A DNA stretch of 64,000 nt from Myxococcus llanfairpwllgwyngyllgogerychwyrndrobwllllantysiliogogogochensis (lineage in GTDB: Bacteria > Myxococcota > Myxococcia > Myxococcales > Myxococcaceae). The stretch is from assembly GCF_006636215.1 (NCBI RefSeq), contig NZ_VIFM01000024.1, positions 1 to 64,000 of the forward strand. The letters are read 5' to 3'. Made by a program: the position numbers and the translations under genes. Positions 25,736-34,482 of this stretch are shown here, piece by piece. Position 1 is the first letter of the stretch, and each line of letters begins with the position of its first letter. The notes beneath the pieces were generated by a model. It ran no database searches and had not been told where the DNA came from. It saw nothing but the letters and a program-made list of their open reading frames with translations.

Positions 25736-28700
25736 CCGGCCCCCTGACCGGCCTGATTACCGCCGCCCTGCTCGCGGCGTCCCCCGGAGGCACGGGCCGC
25801 GCGGCGGGCCCCGGCCTCAATCCGATGGTCTCGAAGGCGAAGGAGCGCGACGAGTTCATCGCCAAGCTCAAGCGAGACATCTTCAAGGTCGACCGCGCCA
25901 TCGGCGAGACGGAGAAGCTCATCTCCAAGAGCCGCAACGCGCCGTACCTGCCGGACCTCCAGTTCCGGCTCGCCGAGCTCTTCGTGGAGAAGAGCCGCTA
26001 CGTGTACTACCTCCAGGCCGAGTCCCGGCCAGAGGGAGCCTCGGGCGCCATCGTCTCCCCCGAGACGCGGCTGATGAAGCAGAAGGCCGTGCAGATGTAC
26101 TACCGGCTGCTGCGCGAGTACCCGGACTTCAAGGACGGGGACCAGGTGACGTTCTACCTGGCGCACGAGCAGCGAGAGCTCGGTCAGTTCGACGAGATGC
26201 TCAAGACGCTCGGCGACCTGACGCGCAAGTTCCCCAACAGCCCGCTGCGGCTGGAGTCGGAGCAGATTCTCGGCGACCACTTCTTCGACAAGGCGGACCT
26301 CGTCGAGGCCGAGCGCCACTATCAGGCCATCCTGGAGGCCCCGCCCTCCCCCGTGCACGACCTGGCCCGCTACAAGATGGGCTGGATTCGCGTCAACCAG
26401 GCCAAGCACGCGGAGGCCGTCACGTTCTTCGAGGCCGCGGCCGCGAGCGCCCCCCTGCCGGGCATGGACGTGAAGAAGGCGCTCAACGTGAAGCGCGAGG
26501 CGCTGCTTGACCTCGTCTACAGCTACACGGAGGCGAAGCCGCCCAAGGGCGCGCTCAACTACTTCGAGAAGCTCAGCGAAAGCCGCGCCACCTACGCGCT
26601 GGCGCTCGACAAGCTGGGCAACCGCTACTTCATCAAACAGCAGTACGAGTGGGCCATCCCCGCGCTGCGCAAGCTGATGGAGATTCAGCACGATCCCGAG
26701 CTGGATTTGGAGCGCGGCCAGAAGCTCTACGACGCGCTCAAGGCGTCCAAGGGCAAGGTGCTGCCGGAGCCGGAGGACCTGCGCATCCTCGTGCGCGCGG
26801 CGGTGCAGTCCAAGACCGACCCGGAGCTGTCGGAGGTCGACCGCAAGAAGCAGCTCGTGGAGCTGGAGGAGATGGGGCGCGACCTGGCCACCCTGCTCCA
26901 CCTGGCGGCGCAGAAGAAGGAGGAGAAGGAGCTCTACCTGAGCACCGCCGAGGCGTACGAGGCGTACCTGAGCCTCTTCCGTCCCGACCAGTACGTGCGG
27001 CCGATGATGAAGAACCGCGCGGAGGCGCTCTTCTCCGCCAAGGACTACACGCGCGCCGCGCGTCAGTTCGAGGAGCTGGCCCGCTACGAGTCGAAGGCGA
27101 AGGACGCCAAGGGCGAGGAAGAGGCCCTCTACGCCGCGCTGCTCGCGCACTTCTCCACGCTCAAGCCGGAGGAGGCGCTCAAGCGCAACGCGTATGAAGT
27201 CGCGGACGCGCGTCAGGCGATGAAGCTGCTGGGCGCGGAGTACGTCTCGCGCTACCCCAAGAGCCCCAACGTCCTGGACGTGAAGTTCAACATCGCGCGC
27301 GCCTTCTACGAGGACGGCGACTACCCCAAGGCGGCGGAGCTGTTCACCGCCTTCGCCCTCACCCATCCGCAGCACAAGGAAGCCACCGTCGCCGGCAACC
27401 TGGCGCTGGACAGCTTGCGGCAGGTCAACGACTTCAAGGGCCTGGACGAGACGGGCAAGAAGTTCCTCACCTCACCCCTGCCCGGCAACTTCCGCGCGGA
27501 GGTGCAGAAGATTCTCACCCAGAGCCGCGCCGAGGCGCTGGACGAGCTCGCGCTGCAGAGCGCCCAGGAGACGGGCGACGTCATCCAGGGCCTCGTGAAG
27601 GTGGCCGACGAGAACAAGAACAGCGACATCGGCGAGAAGGCCCTGTACGGCGCCTTCACGGCGGCGCGCGAGAAGCGCGACCTGCAGGCCGAGCGCGACC
27701 TGGGCGCCAAGCTGGTGCAGGACTACCCCAAGAGCCAGTACCTGTCGGACGTGCTCCTGACGCTCGGCCGGCACGCGGCGGAAGCGGCGGCGTTCGGCGA
27801 GGCGGCCACGTGGTTCGAGCAGGTGGGCCAGAAGCTGGGCGCGGACATCGCCGGCGTGGATGGGTGGCTCGCCGGCGCGCGGCTGCGCATGGCGCTGGGT
27901 GAGTACAAGGAAGCGGCCCGCAACCTCGAGACGGCGGCGGAAGTGTCGGGCGCGCGCAAGTCCGAGGTGCTGGTGCTGCTGGCCGAGGCGCGGCTGAAGG
28001 CGAAGGACTACTCGCGCGCGAAGCTCGCGGCCGACGCGGCGCTGAAGCTGGACCCGAGGAGCGCGGGCGCGGCGGCGGTGCTGGCGGAGGTGCAGGCAGT
28101 CACGGCGCCCACGGCGTCCGCGGACGCGCTGGTGGCCACGCTCACCACGGCGGTGCAGGGCCCCAACGGCCAGACGGAAGAGGCGGCCAGGGGCCTGTGG
28201 TTCCTGGGCGAGATTCTCTACCGCGGCTACAAGGACCTGCCGGCGGACAAGGTGGAGGAGAAGGTCGCCGCGCTCCAGAGCCTGGAGGGCATCTACACGC
28301 AGGCCGCGTCGCTGGGTTACCCCGAGTGGGCGGTGGCCTCGCTGTGGCGGCTGGCGCTGGCGTACGGGCACATCGCGGACGTCGTCGAGTCCACGCCGGT
28401 GCCGGGCGGCCTCTCCGCTTCGGAGTCGCAGCAGTTCCAGGCGGCGGTGAAGGAGCAGGTCGGCCCGCTGAAGACGCGCTCGGAGGAGGCGTTCAAGGCG
28501 TGTCTGTCCCGCGCGGAGTCGCTGGAGGTCTTCAGCGCGGCGGTGGTGGGTTGCCGCTCGCGCGCCGAACAGGCCGCGCTGCCGGTGCCCCAGCCGGGTG
28601 CGCCCACGCAGTTGGCCGCGCTGGATGACCTGCGCAAGAAGGCCGAGCGCACCCTCAGCGTGGAGTCGCTGGAAGCGCTGGGCATGGCGTACCTGGAGGC

Positions 28701-29007
28701 GCGCCAGTTCGGCGTGGCGCAGCTGACGTTCGGCCGCGTCACGGAGCTCCAGGACACCAAGGCCTCGGCGCACTCGGCGCTGGGCTGGGCGCTGCTCAAC
28801 ATGGGTGACGCCATGGGCGCGCGCGCCGCGTACGCCAAGGCGATGGACTCCGACCCCACCTACGACAAGGCGCGCCTCAACCTGGCCGCGCTGCGCTGCC
28901 GCTTCGGCGACGTGGACGGGGCGCGGCGAGACCTGGCCGTCCTCAAGGACGTGGGCTCGCTCAACGGCGCCGACGTGGACACCGCGGGCTGGAAGGCGTG
29001 CAAGTGA
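25732..29007 (+). CDS. Large TPR protein, GltD(AgmU)/NfsD-like
   Basis: Seen: 1,091 residues from ATG overlapping the previous stop. A weak signal peptide (MTGPLTGLITAALLAASPGG) precedes almost continuous TPR/Sel1-like helical repeats along the whole chain: DLQFRLAELFVEKSRYVYYLQ, QVTFYLAHEQRELGQFDEML, DARQAMKLLGAEYVSRYPKSP, and SALGWALLNMGDAMGARAAYAKAMDSDPTYDKARLNLAAL at the end. Known: AgmU/GltD of gliding motility is a periplasmic TPR protein of about 1,200 residues, so length and position fit. It probably scaffolds the periplasmic part of the complex. The stop overlaps the GTG of the next gene. Confidence 0.88.
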   Translation: MTGPLTGLITAALLAASPGGTGRAAGPGLNPMVSKAKERDEFIAKLKRDIFKVDRAIGETEKLISKSRNAPYLPDLQFRLAELFVEKSRYVYYLQAESRPEGASGAIVSPETRLMKQKAVQMYYRLLREYPDFKDGDQVTFYLAHEQRELGQFDEMLKTLGDLTRKFPNSPLRLESEQILGDHFFDKADLVEAERHYQAILEAPPSPVHDLARYKMGWIRVNQAKHAEAVTFFEAAAASAPLPGMDVKKALNVKREALLDLVYSYTEAKPPKGALNYFEKLSESRATYALALDKLGNRYFIKQQYEWAIPALRKLMEIQHDPELDLERGQKLYDALKASKGKVLPEPEDLRILVRAAVQSKTDPELSEVDRKKQLVELEEMGRDLATLLHLAAQKKEEKELYLSTAEAYEAYLSLFRPDQYVRPMMKNRAEALFSAKDYTRAARQFEELARYESKAKDAKGEEEALYAALLAHFSTLKPEEALKRNAYEVADARQAMKLLGAEYVSRYPKSPNVLDVKFNIARAFYEDGDYPKAAELFTAFALTHPQHKEATVAGNLALDSLRQVNDFKGLDETGKKFLTSPLPGNFRAEVQKILTQSRAEALDELALQSAQETGDVIQGLVKVADENKNSDIGEKALYGAFTAAREKRDLQAERDLGAKLVQDYPKSQYLSDVLLTLGRHAAEAAAFGEAATWFEQVGQKLGADIAGVDGWLAGARLRMALGEYKEAARNLETAAEVSGARKSEVLVLLAEARLKAKDYSRAKLAADAALKLDPRSAGAAAVLAEVQAVTAPTASADALVATLTTAVQGPNGQTEEAARGLWFLGEILYRGYKDLPADKVEEKVAALQSLEGIYTQAASLGYPEWAVASLWRLALAYGHIADVVESTPVPGGLSASESQQFQAAVKEQVGPLKTRSEEAFKACLSRAESLEVFSAAVVGCRSRAEQAALPVPQPGAPTQLAALDDLRKKAERTLSVESLEALGMAYLEARQFGVAQLTFGRVTELQDTKASAHSALGWALLNMGDAMGARAAYAKAMDSDPTYDKARLNLAALRCRFGDVDGARRDLAVLKDVGSLNGADVDTAGWKACK

Positions 29008-29522
29008 GCCCGCGTCTCCACCCGACGCACTCGCACGGCTTCCGGACCCTGGCGCTCGTGGCGCTGGTGGCCGGGCTGTGCGCGTGTAGCGACGAGGGCG
29101 GCGCGCTGGAAGGCAGCGTGTCGCCGTTGTTGGACCTGAAGTACAAGCGCGCGGAGGCGGTGCTGGCCGAAGGAGAGCTGTCCATCAACTTCGTCTCGCC
29201 CCAGGGCTCCGGGGTGAACACCGTGCTGAAGGTCAGCGCGCGCGTGGGGGACATGATTCCCGAGGGCTACACCGGCGGGCTCACCATCAACCTGGCCGAG
29301 GCCCTGGAAGGCGGCGCGCAGCGCGGCGTCATCGGCCGCAGCGTGCTGGACGAGCCGGCGCGCGTCTTCCCGCAGTTGGAGCGAGGCTCGCTCGTGGTGG
29401 ACAACCTCCCCACGGCGCAGGGCCAGCGTGTCACCGGTGACTTCCACGTCACCTTCGTCAACGGCATCGACATCTATTCCGGCCGCACCATCTTCGGCAG
29501 CTTCGAGGCGACCGTTCCATGA
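29004..29522 (+). CDS. Small lipoprotein of the envelope-complex operon (paralogue of the protein at 3039)
   Basis: Seen: 172 residues from a GTG in a GTGA overlap (a GTG two codons earlier is also possible). The lipoprotein signal ends LVAGLCACSDEGG. The mature domain, about 145 residues and beta-rich, opens LEGSVSPLLDLKYKR and contains INLAEAL, EPARVFPQLERGSL, VTGDFHVTF and GRTIFGSF. These positions match the lipoprotein at 3039-3593 about 25 kb away. Coupled by ATGA to the next lipoprotein gene. No enzymatic motif seen; probably a structural outer-membrane lipoprotein of the machine. Confidence 0.85.
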   Translation: MSPRLHPTHSHGFRTLALVALVAGLCACSDEGGALEGSVSPLLDLKYKRAEAVLAEGELSINFVSPQGSGVNTVLKVSARVGDMIPEGYTGGLTINLAEALEGGAQRGVIGRSVLDEPARVFPQLERGSLVVDNLPTAQGQRVTGDFHVTFVNGIDIYSGRTIFGSFEATVP

Positions 29523-30157
29523 AGCACATCGTCCTGCTCACCCTCCCGCTCTTCCTGGCCGCGTGCGGCCCCAGCTACGGCATGAAGGTGCCTGGCTCGC
29601 TGGTGAAGAAGCTCCCGTTTGAAGTCCGCATCGAGCTGCTGGAGGCGGAGAACGAGCTGGCGCTCGCCGTCGACAAGGTGGACGAGAACAACAACGAGAT
29701 TGACCGCGCCCGCGACAACATCCGCCGCGCCCGCTCCCGCCAGGAGGCGGCGGAGGACGAGGTGGACCGCGCGACGGACGAAGTCTCGCGCGAGGTGGCG
29801 AAGCTGGCCATCGAGGAGTCCGAGGCTCGCGTGGAGTACCTGCGCGCGAAGCAGCGGCTGTCGGTGGGGTTGCGTGACGTGTCGGAGCTGGCGCGCAACT
29901 GCGCCTTCGCCAAGTTCGAGCTGGCCAAGCTGACTGCGGCCCGCAAGGCGAAGGTGGAGGGCAGCGAGGAGCTGGACCCGAAGGAGTTCGAGGAGCAGGT
30001 GGCCGAGTGCGACGCGGAGGTGAAGGAGGAGCTCGCCGACCTCTCCGAGGACCAGAAGGAAGAGAAGACGGCGCGGGAGGCTTGGGAGGCGAAGAAGACG
30101 GCCCTCGCCAAGAAGACGTTCGACGCGCGTGCCAGTCCCTACGTGGAGAACCTGTGA
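29519..30157 (+). CDS. Coiled-coil lipoprotein of the envelope-complex operon
   Basis: Seen: 212 residues from ATG overlapping the previous stop. The lipobox is FLAACGPS. After a short tether (YGMKVPGSLVKKLP) nearly the whole mature chain is charged, helical coiled coil: EVRIELLEAENELALAVDKVDENNNEIDRARDNIRR-type heptads to about residue 120, a break with a Cys (ARNCAFAKFELAKL), then a second coil with Cys in VAECDAEVKEEL. Such a rod could span part of the periplasm from the outer membrane. The stop shares one base with the next ATG (TGATG). Confidence 0.85.
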   Translation: MKHIVLLTLPLFLAACGPSYGMKVPGSLVKKLPFEVRIELLEAENELALAVDKVDENNNEIDRARDNIRRARSRQEAAEDEVDRATDEVSREVAKLAIEESEARVEYLRAKQRLSVGLRDVSELARNCAFAKFELAKLTAARKAKVEGSEELDPKEFEEQVAECDAEVKEELADLSEDQKEEKTAREAWEAKKTALAKKTFDARASPYVENL

Positions 30158-32076
30158 TGACGAAAGCCGGCGTCCTAGTCCTCCAGCTGCTCACCGCCCA
30201 GACGCCTCCACCCGACGCGGCCGCGCTCGAGCGCACCGCGGCGGTGGAGAGTGCCCGGCTGCGCGCGTCTCCGGACGACGCCGATGCGCTCTATCGCCTG
30301 GGCACGGCCTTTCTCGCGCTGAACAAGCCGAAGAAGGCGGTGGAGCCGCTGAAGAAGCTGGTGGAGGTGGAGCCGGACCTGATTCCGCCCCGCCTGGCAC
30401 TGGGTCGGGCGCTGAGGCTCGCGGGCGACGCGGAGGCCGCGCGCACGCTGCTGGACCAGGCCATCGCCGCGTTTCCCGAGGATGCGTCGCTGCGCTCGGA
30501 GCGGGGCCTTCTGGCCCGCGTGCTGGACGAGACGGACGTGGCCATCAGCCAGTACTCGATGGCGGTGGAGCTGGCGCCGAAGGACGCGGAGCTGCGCTTC
30601 AACCTGGGCGAGGCCCTGCAGCGCGCCAACCGCACGGACGACGCCATCGAGGCGTACCGTGAGGCGCTCAAGCTGGACTCCAAGCTGAACGTCGCCCGCG
30701 TCAACCTGGGCAAGGCCCTGGCGGAGAAGGGGCTCAACGGCGAGGCCAAGGAGACGCTGCGCGAGGCCACGCGCGAGAAGCTGGGCGACGCGGAGGCGCA
30801 CTACAACCTGGGCGTCCTGCTGCTGCGCGAGAACGACTTCGACGGTGCCATCGCCGAGTACCAGCGCGCCATCGCCGCGGACCCGAAGCACGCACGCGCG
30901 CAGAACAACCTGGGCGTGGCGCTCAACGAGAAGGGCGACCCGCGCAAGGCCACCGAGGCGTTCCTCAAGGCCATCGCCGCCGACTCGAAGTACGCGGAGG
31001 CCCACTTCAATCTGGGGCTCGCCTACTACCAGTTGGGCGACAACGTGCGCGCCACCAAGTCCTTCGAGAAGGCGCTGGTGTTGGAGCCGCGTCGGGCCAG
31101 CGGGCCGTACACGCAGTTGGGCCACCTGTACCTGGAGCAGGGCAAGAAGAAGCAGGCGGTGGAGGCCTTCAAGAAGGCCATCGAGAAGAGCACCGACGAC
31201 GGGAAGAAGACGACGGAGGCGTACCAGGGTCTCGCGCGTGCGTACCTGTCGCTGGGCAAGGCCGAGGAGGCCGTGGCCACGCTGAAGACGGCGGTGGAGG
31301 CGTTCCCCAAGGACGCGGCCGCGAGGGCGGGCTACGGCGAGGCGCTGAAGGCCAAGGGTGACTTCGACGGCGCGATTGCCCAGTACGAGGAATGTGTCGC
31401 GCTGTCGCCCACGGTGGAGAACCGGTTGGCGCTGGCGGACACCTACGCGAAGAAGCGCGTGTCGGCGAAGGCGCAGCCGCTCTACCTGGCGGTCCTCAAG
31501 GAGGACCCGAACCACCGCGTGGCGAAGCTGGCCCTGGCGGACCTCCTGATGGCCATGGGGGACTACGCCGGTGCGGAGACGTACCTGCGGCCCAAGGAAG
31601 GCGAGGAGTCGGATACGGCGGCGCTGGCGCGGCTGGGCATCGTCCACTCGCGACGCGGGCGTCCGGACCTGGCGGTGACGGAGCTGGAGGAAGTGGTGGC
31701 GAAGGACCCGGCGCAGATTGAAGCGCGGGCCGAGCTGGGCTTCCTGTACCTGCGCGGCGGCGACGGCGCGAAGGCGCGCAAGGTGCTGACGGACGCGCTG
31801 GCGGTGGAGCCTCGCAACGCGCTGGCGCTGCTGTACCTGGGCCACGCGCTGTACCAGCAGGGCAACGCGAAGGACGCGGAGAAGTCCTTCCGGGGTTCCT
31901 CTCAGGTGGACCCGACCTTCGCCGAGCCGCACAACGCGCTGGGCCAGTTGCTGGAAGCCTCGAAGCGGCTGGATGAGGCGAAGCAGGAGTACGAGACGGC
32001 GCTGAAGCTCCAGCCCAACCACGAGGACGCGCAGCTGTCCTTGAAGCGGCTGGGTGCATCGGCCAAGGCGGAGTAG
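30157..32076 (+). CDS. TPR-repeat protein, last gene of the envelope-complex operon
   Basis: Seen: 639 residues from ATG at a TGATG junction (GTG one codon earlier possible). A short hydrophobic N-terminus (AGVLVLQLLTAQ) may be a signal peptide but is weak. About seventeen canonical 34-residue TPR units follow with the W/Y-x3-A/G pattern: ALYRLGTAFLALNKPKKAVEP, LRFNLGEALQRANRTDDAIEAY, AHYNLGVLLLRENDFDGAIAEY, AQNNLGVALNEKGDPRKATEAF, AHFNLGLAYYQLGDNVRATKSF and so on to PHNALGQLLEASKRLDEAKQEY. TPR arrays bind partner proteins; in the gliding machine PglI/GltI is a TPR protein. Whether this one is periplasmic or cytoplasmic is unresolved. Confidence 0.88.
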   Translation: MTKAGVLVLQLLTAQTPPPDAAALERTAAVESARLRASPDDADALYRLGTAFLALNKPKKAVEPLKKLVEVEPDLIPPRLALGRALRLAGDAEAARTLLDQAIAAFPEDASLRSERGLLARVLDETDVAISQYSMAVELAPKDAELRFNLGEALQRANRTDDAIEAYREALKLDSKLNVARVNLGKALAEKGLNGEAKETLREATREKLGDAEAHYNLGVLLLRENDFDGAIAEYQRAIAADPKHARAQNNLGVALNEKGDPRKATEAFLKAIAADSKYAEAHFNLGLAYYQLGDNVRATKSFEKALVLEPRRASGPYTQLGHLYLEQGKKKQAVEAFKKAIEKSTDDGKKTTEAYQGLARAYLSLGKAEEAVATLKTAVEAFPKDAAARAGYGEALKAKGDFDGAIAQYEECVALSPTVENRLALADTYAKKRVSAKAQPLYLAVLKEDPNHRVAKLALADLLMAMGDYAGAETYLRPKEGEESDTAALARLGIVHSRRGRPDLAVTELEEVVAKDPAQIEARAELGFLYLRGGDGAKARKVLTDALAVEPRNALALLYLGHALYQQGNAKDAEKSFRGSSQVDPTFAEPHNALGQLLEASKRLDEAKQEYETALKLQPNHEDAQLSLKRLGASAKAE

Positions 32077-32083
32077 GCGCGAC

Positions 32084-32109
32084 GGCTCCGCCCCGTCTGG
32101 CGCGGAGCC
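32084..32109. terminator. Hairpin between the envelope-complex operon and the convergent transporter gene
   Basis: Arms GGCTCCGC (32084-32091) and GCGGAGCC (32102-32109) pair perfectly over 10 nt, just after the stop at 32076. A second stem GCCCAG/CTGGGC follows within 30 bp. Both serve convergent transcripts. Confidence 0.65.
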
Positions 32110-32136
32110 TCGGCCCAGGCGGACGAGGCTGGGCGG

Positions 32137-32985
32137 CTACGCGGGCATGCCGAGCAACACCGCGCCCACGGAGACGAACGCCGCGCCCACGAGTTGGCGG
32201 CGTCCCAGCCTCTCTCCCTGAAGCGCGGCCAGGGCCAGCGCGAAGGCGATGGAGGTGTTGCGCAGCGTGAGCACCGCCCCTGCCCCACTGTCGTTCAGCG
32301 CCGAGAGCAGCAGCGCGAAGGACAGCATGCAGATGGCCCCCGCGAAGACGACCAGACCGGGACGGCTCCACGCCTCTCGCTGGAGGGTGGCCCACCCCAT
32401 CTGCCGGCTCCGCTCCAGCACCAGCACGGGCAGCGCGACGAGCAGGCCCGTGGTGAAGAGGGCGGGTGGCTGCGCGCCGTCCGAGAGCGCCATCTTGTAG
32501 CTCAGGTGATAGCCGGCGATGGCCACCGCCGACAGCGCGGCCCACGCGACTCCAGACGCAGCGGGCCCCGTGGGACGCGACAGATGCATCACCGCGAGCC
32601 CACCGCCCAGCACCACCGCGCCCGTGACGGTCCACGCGGAGATGGGCTCACCCAGTGCCAGCACGGACACCGGCCAGACCAGGAGCATCGCGCCACCTCG
32701 CGACACCGTGTACGCGAGGCCCAACGGTGCGCGGTGCAGAGCACGAGACAGCGCCGCCAGATAGACGCTCTCACAGACGCCTGCCCCGAGCGCCCATGCG
32801 AGCCCCCGCCAGGAGGGGAACGCTTCCCCTTTCATACCGAGCGACCACAGACCACCGCCCACCACCGCCACGGTGATGACGCCCACCACGCCTGCCTCGG
32901 GATTCGGATGCTTCTTGAGCATCGCGTTCCAGGACGCGTGAAGGAACGCGGACACCAACACCAACCCCAGCGCGACGGTCTCCAA
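32137..32985 (-). CDS. EamA/DMT-superfamily transporter
   Basis: Inner-membrane metabolite exporter or importer of the drug/metabolite transporter superfamily; substrate unknown. Seen: 282 residues from a TTG preceded by AGGAG nine bases away. About ten hydrophobic helices are arranged as two EamA repeats, the first ending around GAVVLGGGLAVMHLSRP (about 137) and the second ending LVGAAFVSVGAVLLGMPA. Typical features include FLHASWNAMLKK near residue 14 and TLRNTSIAFALALAALQGERLGRRQLVGA near the end. It is a single gene convergent to the TPR operon. A tandem 25-bp repeat lies 66-115 bp upstream of the start. Confidence 0.9.
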   Translation of the reverse strand: METVALGLVLVSAFLHASWNAMLKKHPNPEAGVVGVITVAVVGGGLWSLGMKGEAFPSWRGLAWALGAGVCESVYLAALSRALHRAPLGLAYTVSRGGAMLLVWPVSVLALGEPISAWTVTGAVVLGGGLAVMHLSRPTGPAASGVAWAALSAVAIAGYHLSYKMALSDGAQPPALFTTGLLVALPVLVLERSRQMGWATLQREAWSRPGLVVFAGAICMLSFALLLSALNDSGAGAVLTLRNTSIAFALALAALQGERLGRRQLVGAAFVSVGAVLLGMPA

Positions 32986-33441
32986 CGGGCGAGGCTCCTG
33001 GACAGCGGCGAAGGCCTGTATCTAGCGCGTCGCCGCGCGCCTCGCAGTCCTCATGCGAGGGAGGCACACTCCTGGTCATGCGAGGGGAGCACAGTCCTCC
33101 TCGGAGTTCGCCCGAACCGTCGGTGCGTCGGCCGCGGACAAGCGGGCAGACAGGGAAGGCTCGGCAGGCGACTGGTACCGCGTGGCGTGACGTGCTCACC
33201 GCTCGGGAGAGAGGCGCACCGCTCCTTCCGCGAGACCTGGAGCGCGGAGCATCAGTCCACTCGAAGAAGCCGTGCCTTCTCGGGGAGCGGTGCTTCGCGC
33301 GTGGCGAGGACACGCAAGCCACTCGCTCCACTCCCGGGGCGACGAGCACCCCACGAGGAGGTTTCGCATCTCCCGCAAGGGCTTGAGCAGGGTGCGCCTG
33401 TCGGAAGTGCGACAGGCTTCGCTCGCCTCATCGCCGCTCAC
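32986..33441. other. Non-coding interval upstream of the transporter gene
   Basis: 456 bp between the transporter start and the stop of the next leftward gene. The open frames are Arg/Ser/Pro-rich, lack ribosome sites and resemble no family. Apart from the tandem 25-bp repeat near its left end I see no gene or strong hairpin. Confidence 0.55.
33051..33100. repeat. Tandem 25-bp direct repeat upstream of the EamA gene
   Basis: Two adjacent units, 33051-33075 and 33076-33100, match at 20 of 25 positions. Both begin TCATGCGAGGG and contain CACA followed by TCCT. They lie 66-115 bp before the TTG start of the leftward transporter gene, where activator sites would be expected. Confidence 0.6.
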
Positions 33442-34302
33442 TCAGGGAGCATCATCCTCACCGGAGTCCTCGGAGTCCCCCGACACGTCGCCCGAGAGGA
33501 AGCGCGCTGGCAGGACAGGCCCCGTGGGCGAAGGCCGCCGCTCGACGAGGTGCTGTCGACCGAAGGTGTAACGCGCCTCCGCATGGGCTCCGAAGGCCGA
33601 GCCTTCCGCATGAGCCACCATCACGAGGTCCGTCCGCGGCACCACCCCCGGCGTCACGCTCACCACACACGGCACCGCGCGCACATCCTCACCCTCACCT
33701 TCCGGCAGCACGAAGTCCGTCGTCCCCTCGATGAGCCGCGCCTCCGGAGGCAGCACGATGCTCACCGCGATGGGCACGTTGAAGCCCGCCCTCCGCTCGA
33801 CTTCGGCCACGAGAAGGAGTCCTCCGCCCTCGGCGTCCACCACGCGCCAGTTCACGCGCATCGGAGCGGGCACTCGCGTGGTGAGCCCCGCCAATGAACC
33901 TCCGCTCAACGCGGTGGCCGCGCTGTCGTCCGAGGACTCCTCCGTGTGCTCCTCGCCAACCGCCACGCCTCGCGGATGCACGCGGTGGACCGCATCGCGC
34001 ACCAGACCGGCGCCTCCAGACTTCCCCTTCGACGGTGACGCGGTCGACATGCGTACCGCCGACACAGGCCTCGATGCGGACACCGGAGCTGCTCGAGTCC
34101 GCGTCGCGAGGCGCGAAGCCTCCTCCCCGTGCACGGGACCACTCAACGGAACCTCGTCTCTCTGGGAGAAGGGAGGTCGAGGCTCGGGAGGCTTGCGCAG
34201 TCGGCCTCGGGCTCGCTCGACGCCCGAAGCCACTCCCGCCGCAAGTGCTCCAATCAGCGCCAGCGCCAGCACGGCGCCCACGATGCGTCGTCGTGACGTC
34301 AT
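33442..34302 (-). CDS. Membrane-anchored hypothetical protein
   Basis: Unrecognised. Seen: 286 residues from ATG in an ATGA overlap with a small upstream gene (a GTG two codons earlier is possible). A single N-terminal hydrophobic segment (RRRIVGAVLALALIGALAAGVASG) with positive inside flank acts as signal anchor. A disordered Arg/Ser/Pro-rich stretch of about 120 residues follows. Then a beta-rich domain of about 90 residues (MRVNWRVVDAEGGGLLLVAEVERRAG, IAVSIVLPPEARLIEGTTDFVLPEGE, VVSVTPGVVPRTDLVMVAHA) resembles an immunoglobulin-like fold. The end is acidic. It appears to be the third gene of a unit with the metalloprotease lipoprotein. Confidence 0.7.
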   Translation of the reverse strand: MTSRRRIVGAVLALALIGALAAGVASGVERARGRLRKPPEPRPPFSQRDEVPLSGPVHGEEASRLATRTRAAPVSASRPVSAVRMSTASPSKGKSGGAGLVRDAVHRVHPRGVAVGEEHTEESSDDSAATALSGGSLAGLTTRVPAPMRVNWRVVDAEGGGLLLVAEVERRAGFNVPIAVSIVLPPEARLIEGTTDFVLPEGEGEDVRAVPCVVSVTPGVVPRTDLVMVAHAEGSAFGAHAEARYTFGRQHLVERRPSPTGPVLPARFLSGDVSGDSEDSGEDDAP

Positions 34303-34475
34303 GAGCACGCACCCCGAATGGCACGCCCCACGCGCGCTCGGGCAACGAGCCCCACCACGTCGAACACCGACACAACATCAGGGCGAACGAGGGCCTCCCG
34401 GCCATCCCGCCGGACACGTTCCATCATCGACACCGCGGACTCCAGAACTGGCCCCTGCCGCTCCAACTTGCGCAT
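34299..34475 (-). CDS. Small hypothetical protein, translationally coupled
   Basis: Unrecognised. Seen: 58 residues, starting MRKLERQGPVLESAVSMMERV with a GAGG five bases upstream, 7 bp after the stop of the metalloprotease gene, and ending in an ATGA overlap with the next gene. Predicted mostly helical, net basic, with two hydrophobic patches (VVSVFDVVGLVARARVG). The coupling on both sides is the main evidence that it is translated. A longer version from 34502 would overlap the metalloprotease gene. Confidence 0.5.
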   Translation of the reverse strand: MRKLERQGPVLESAVSMMERVRRDGREALVRPDVVSVFDVVGLVARARVGRAIRGACS

Positions 34476-34482
34476 CACAGCC

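Noticed and set aside
33078-33386. Rightward 102-codon frame in the gap before the 33442 gene
   Set aside because: No ribosome site, disordered Arg/Pro/Ser composition, no family resemblance.
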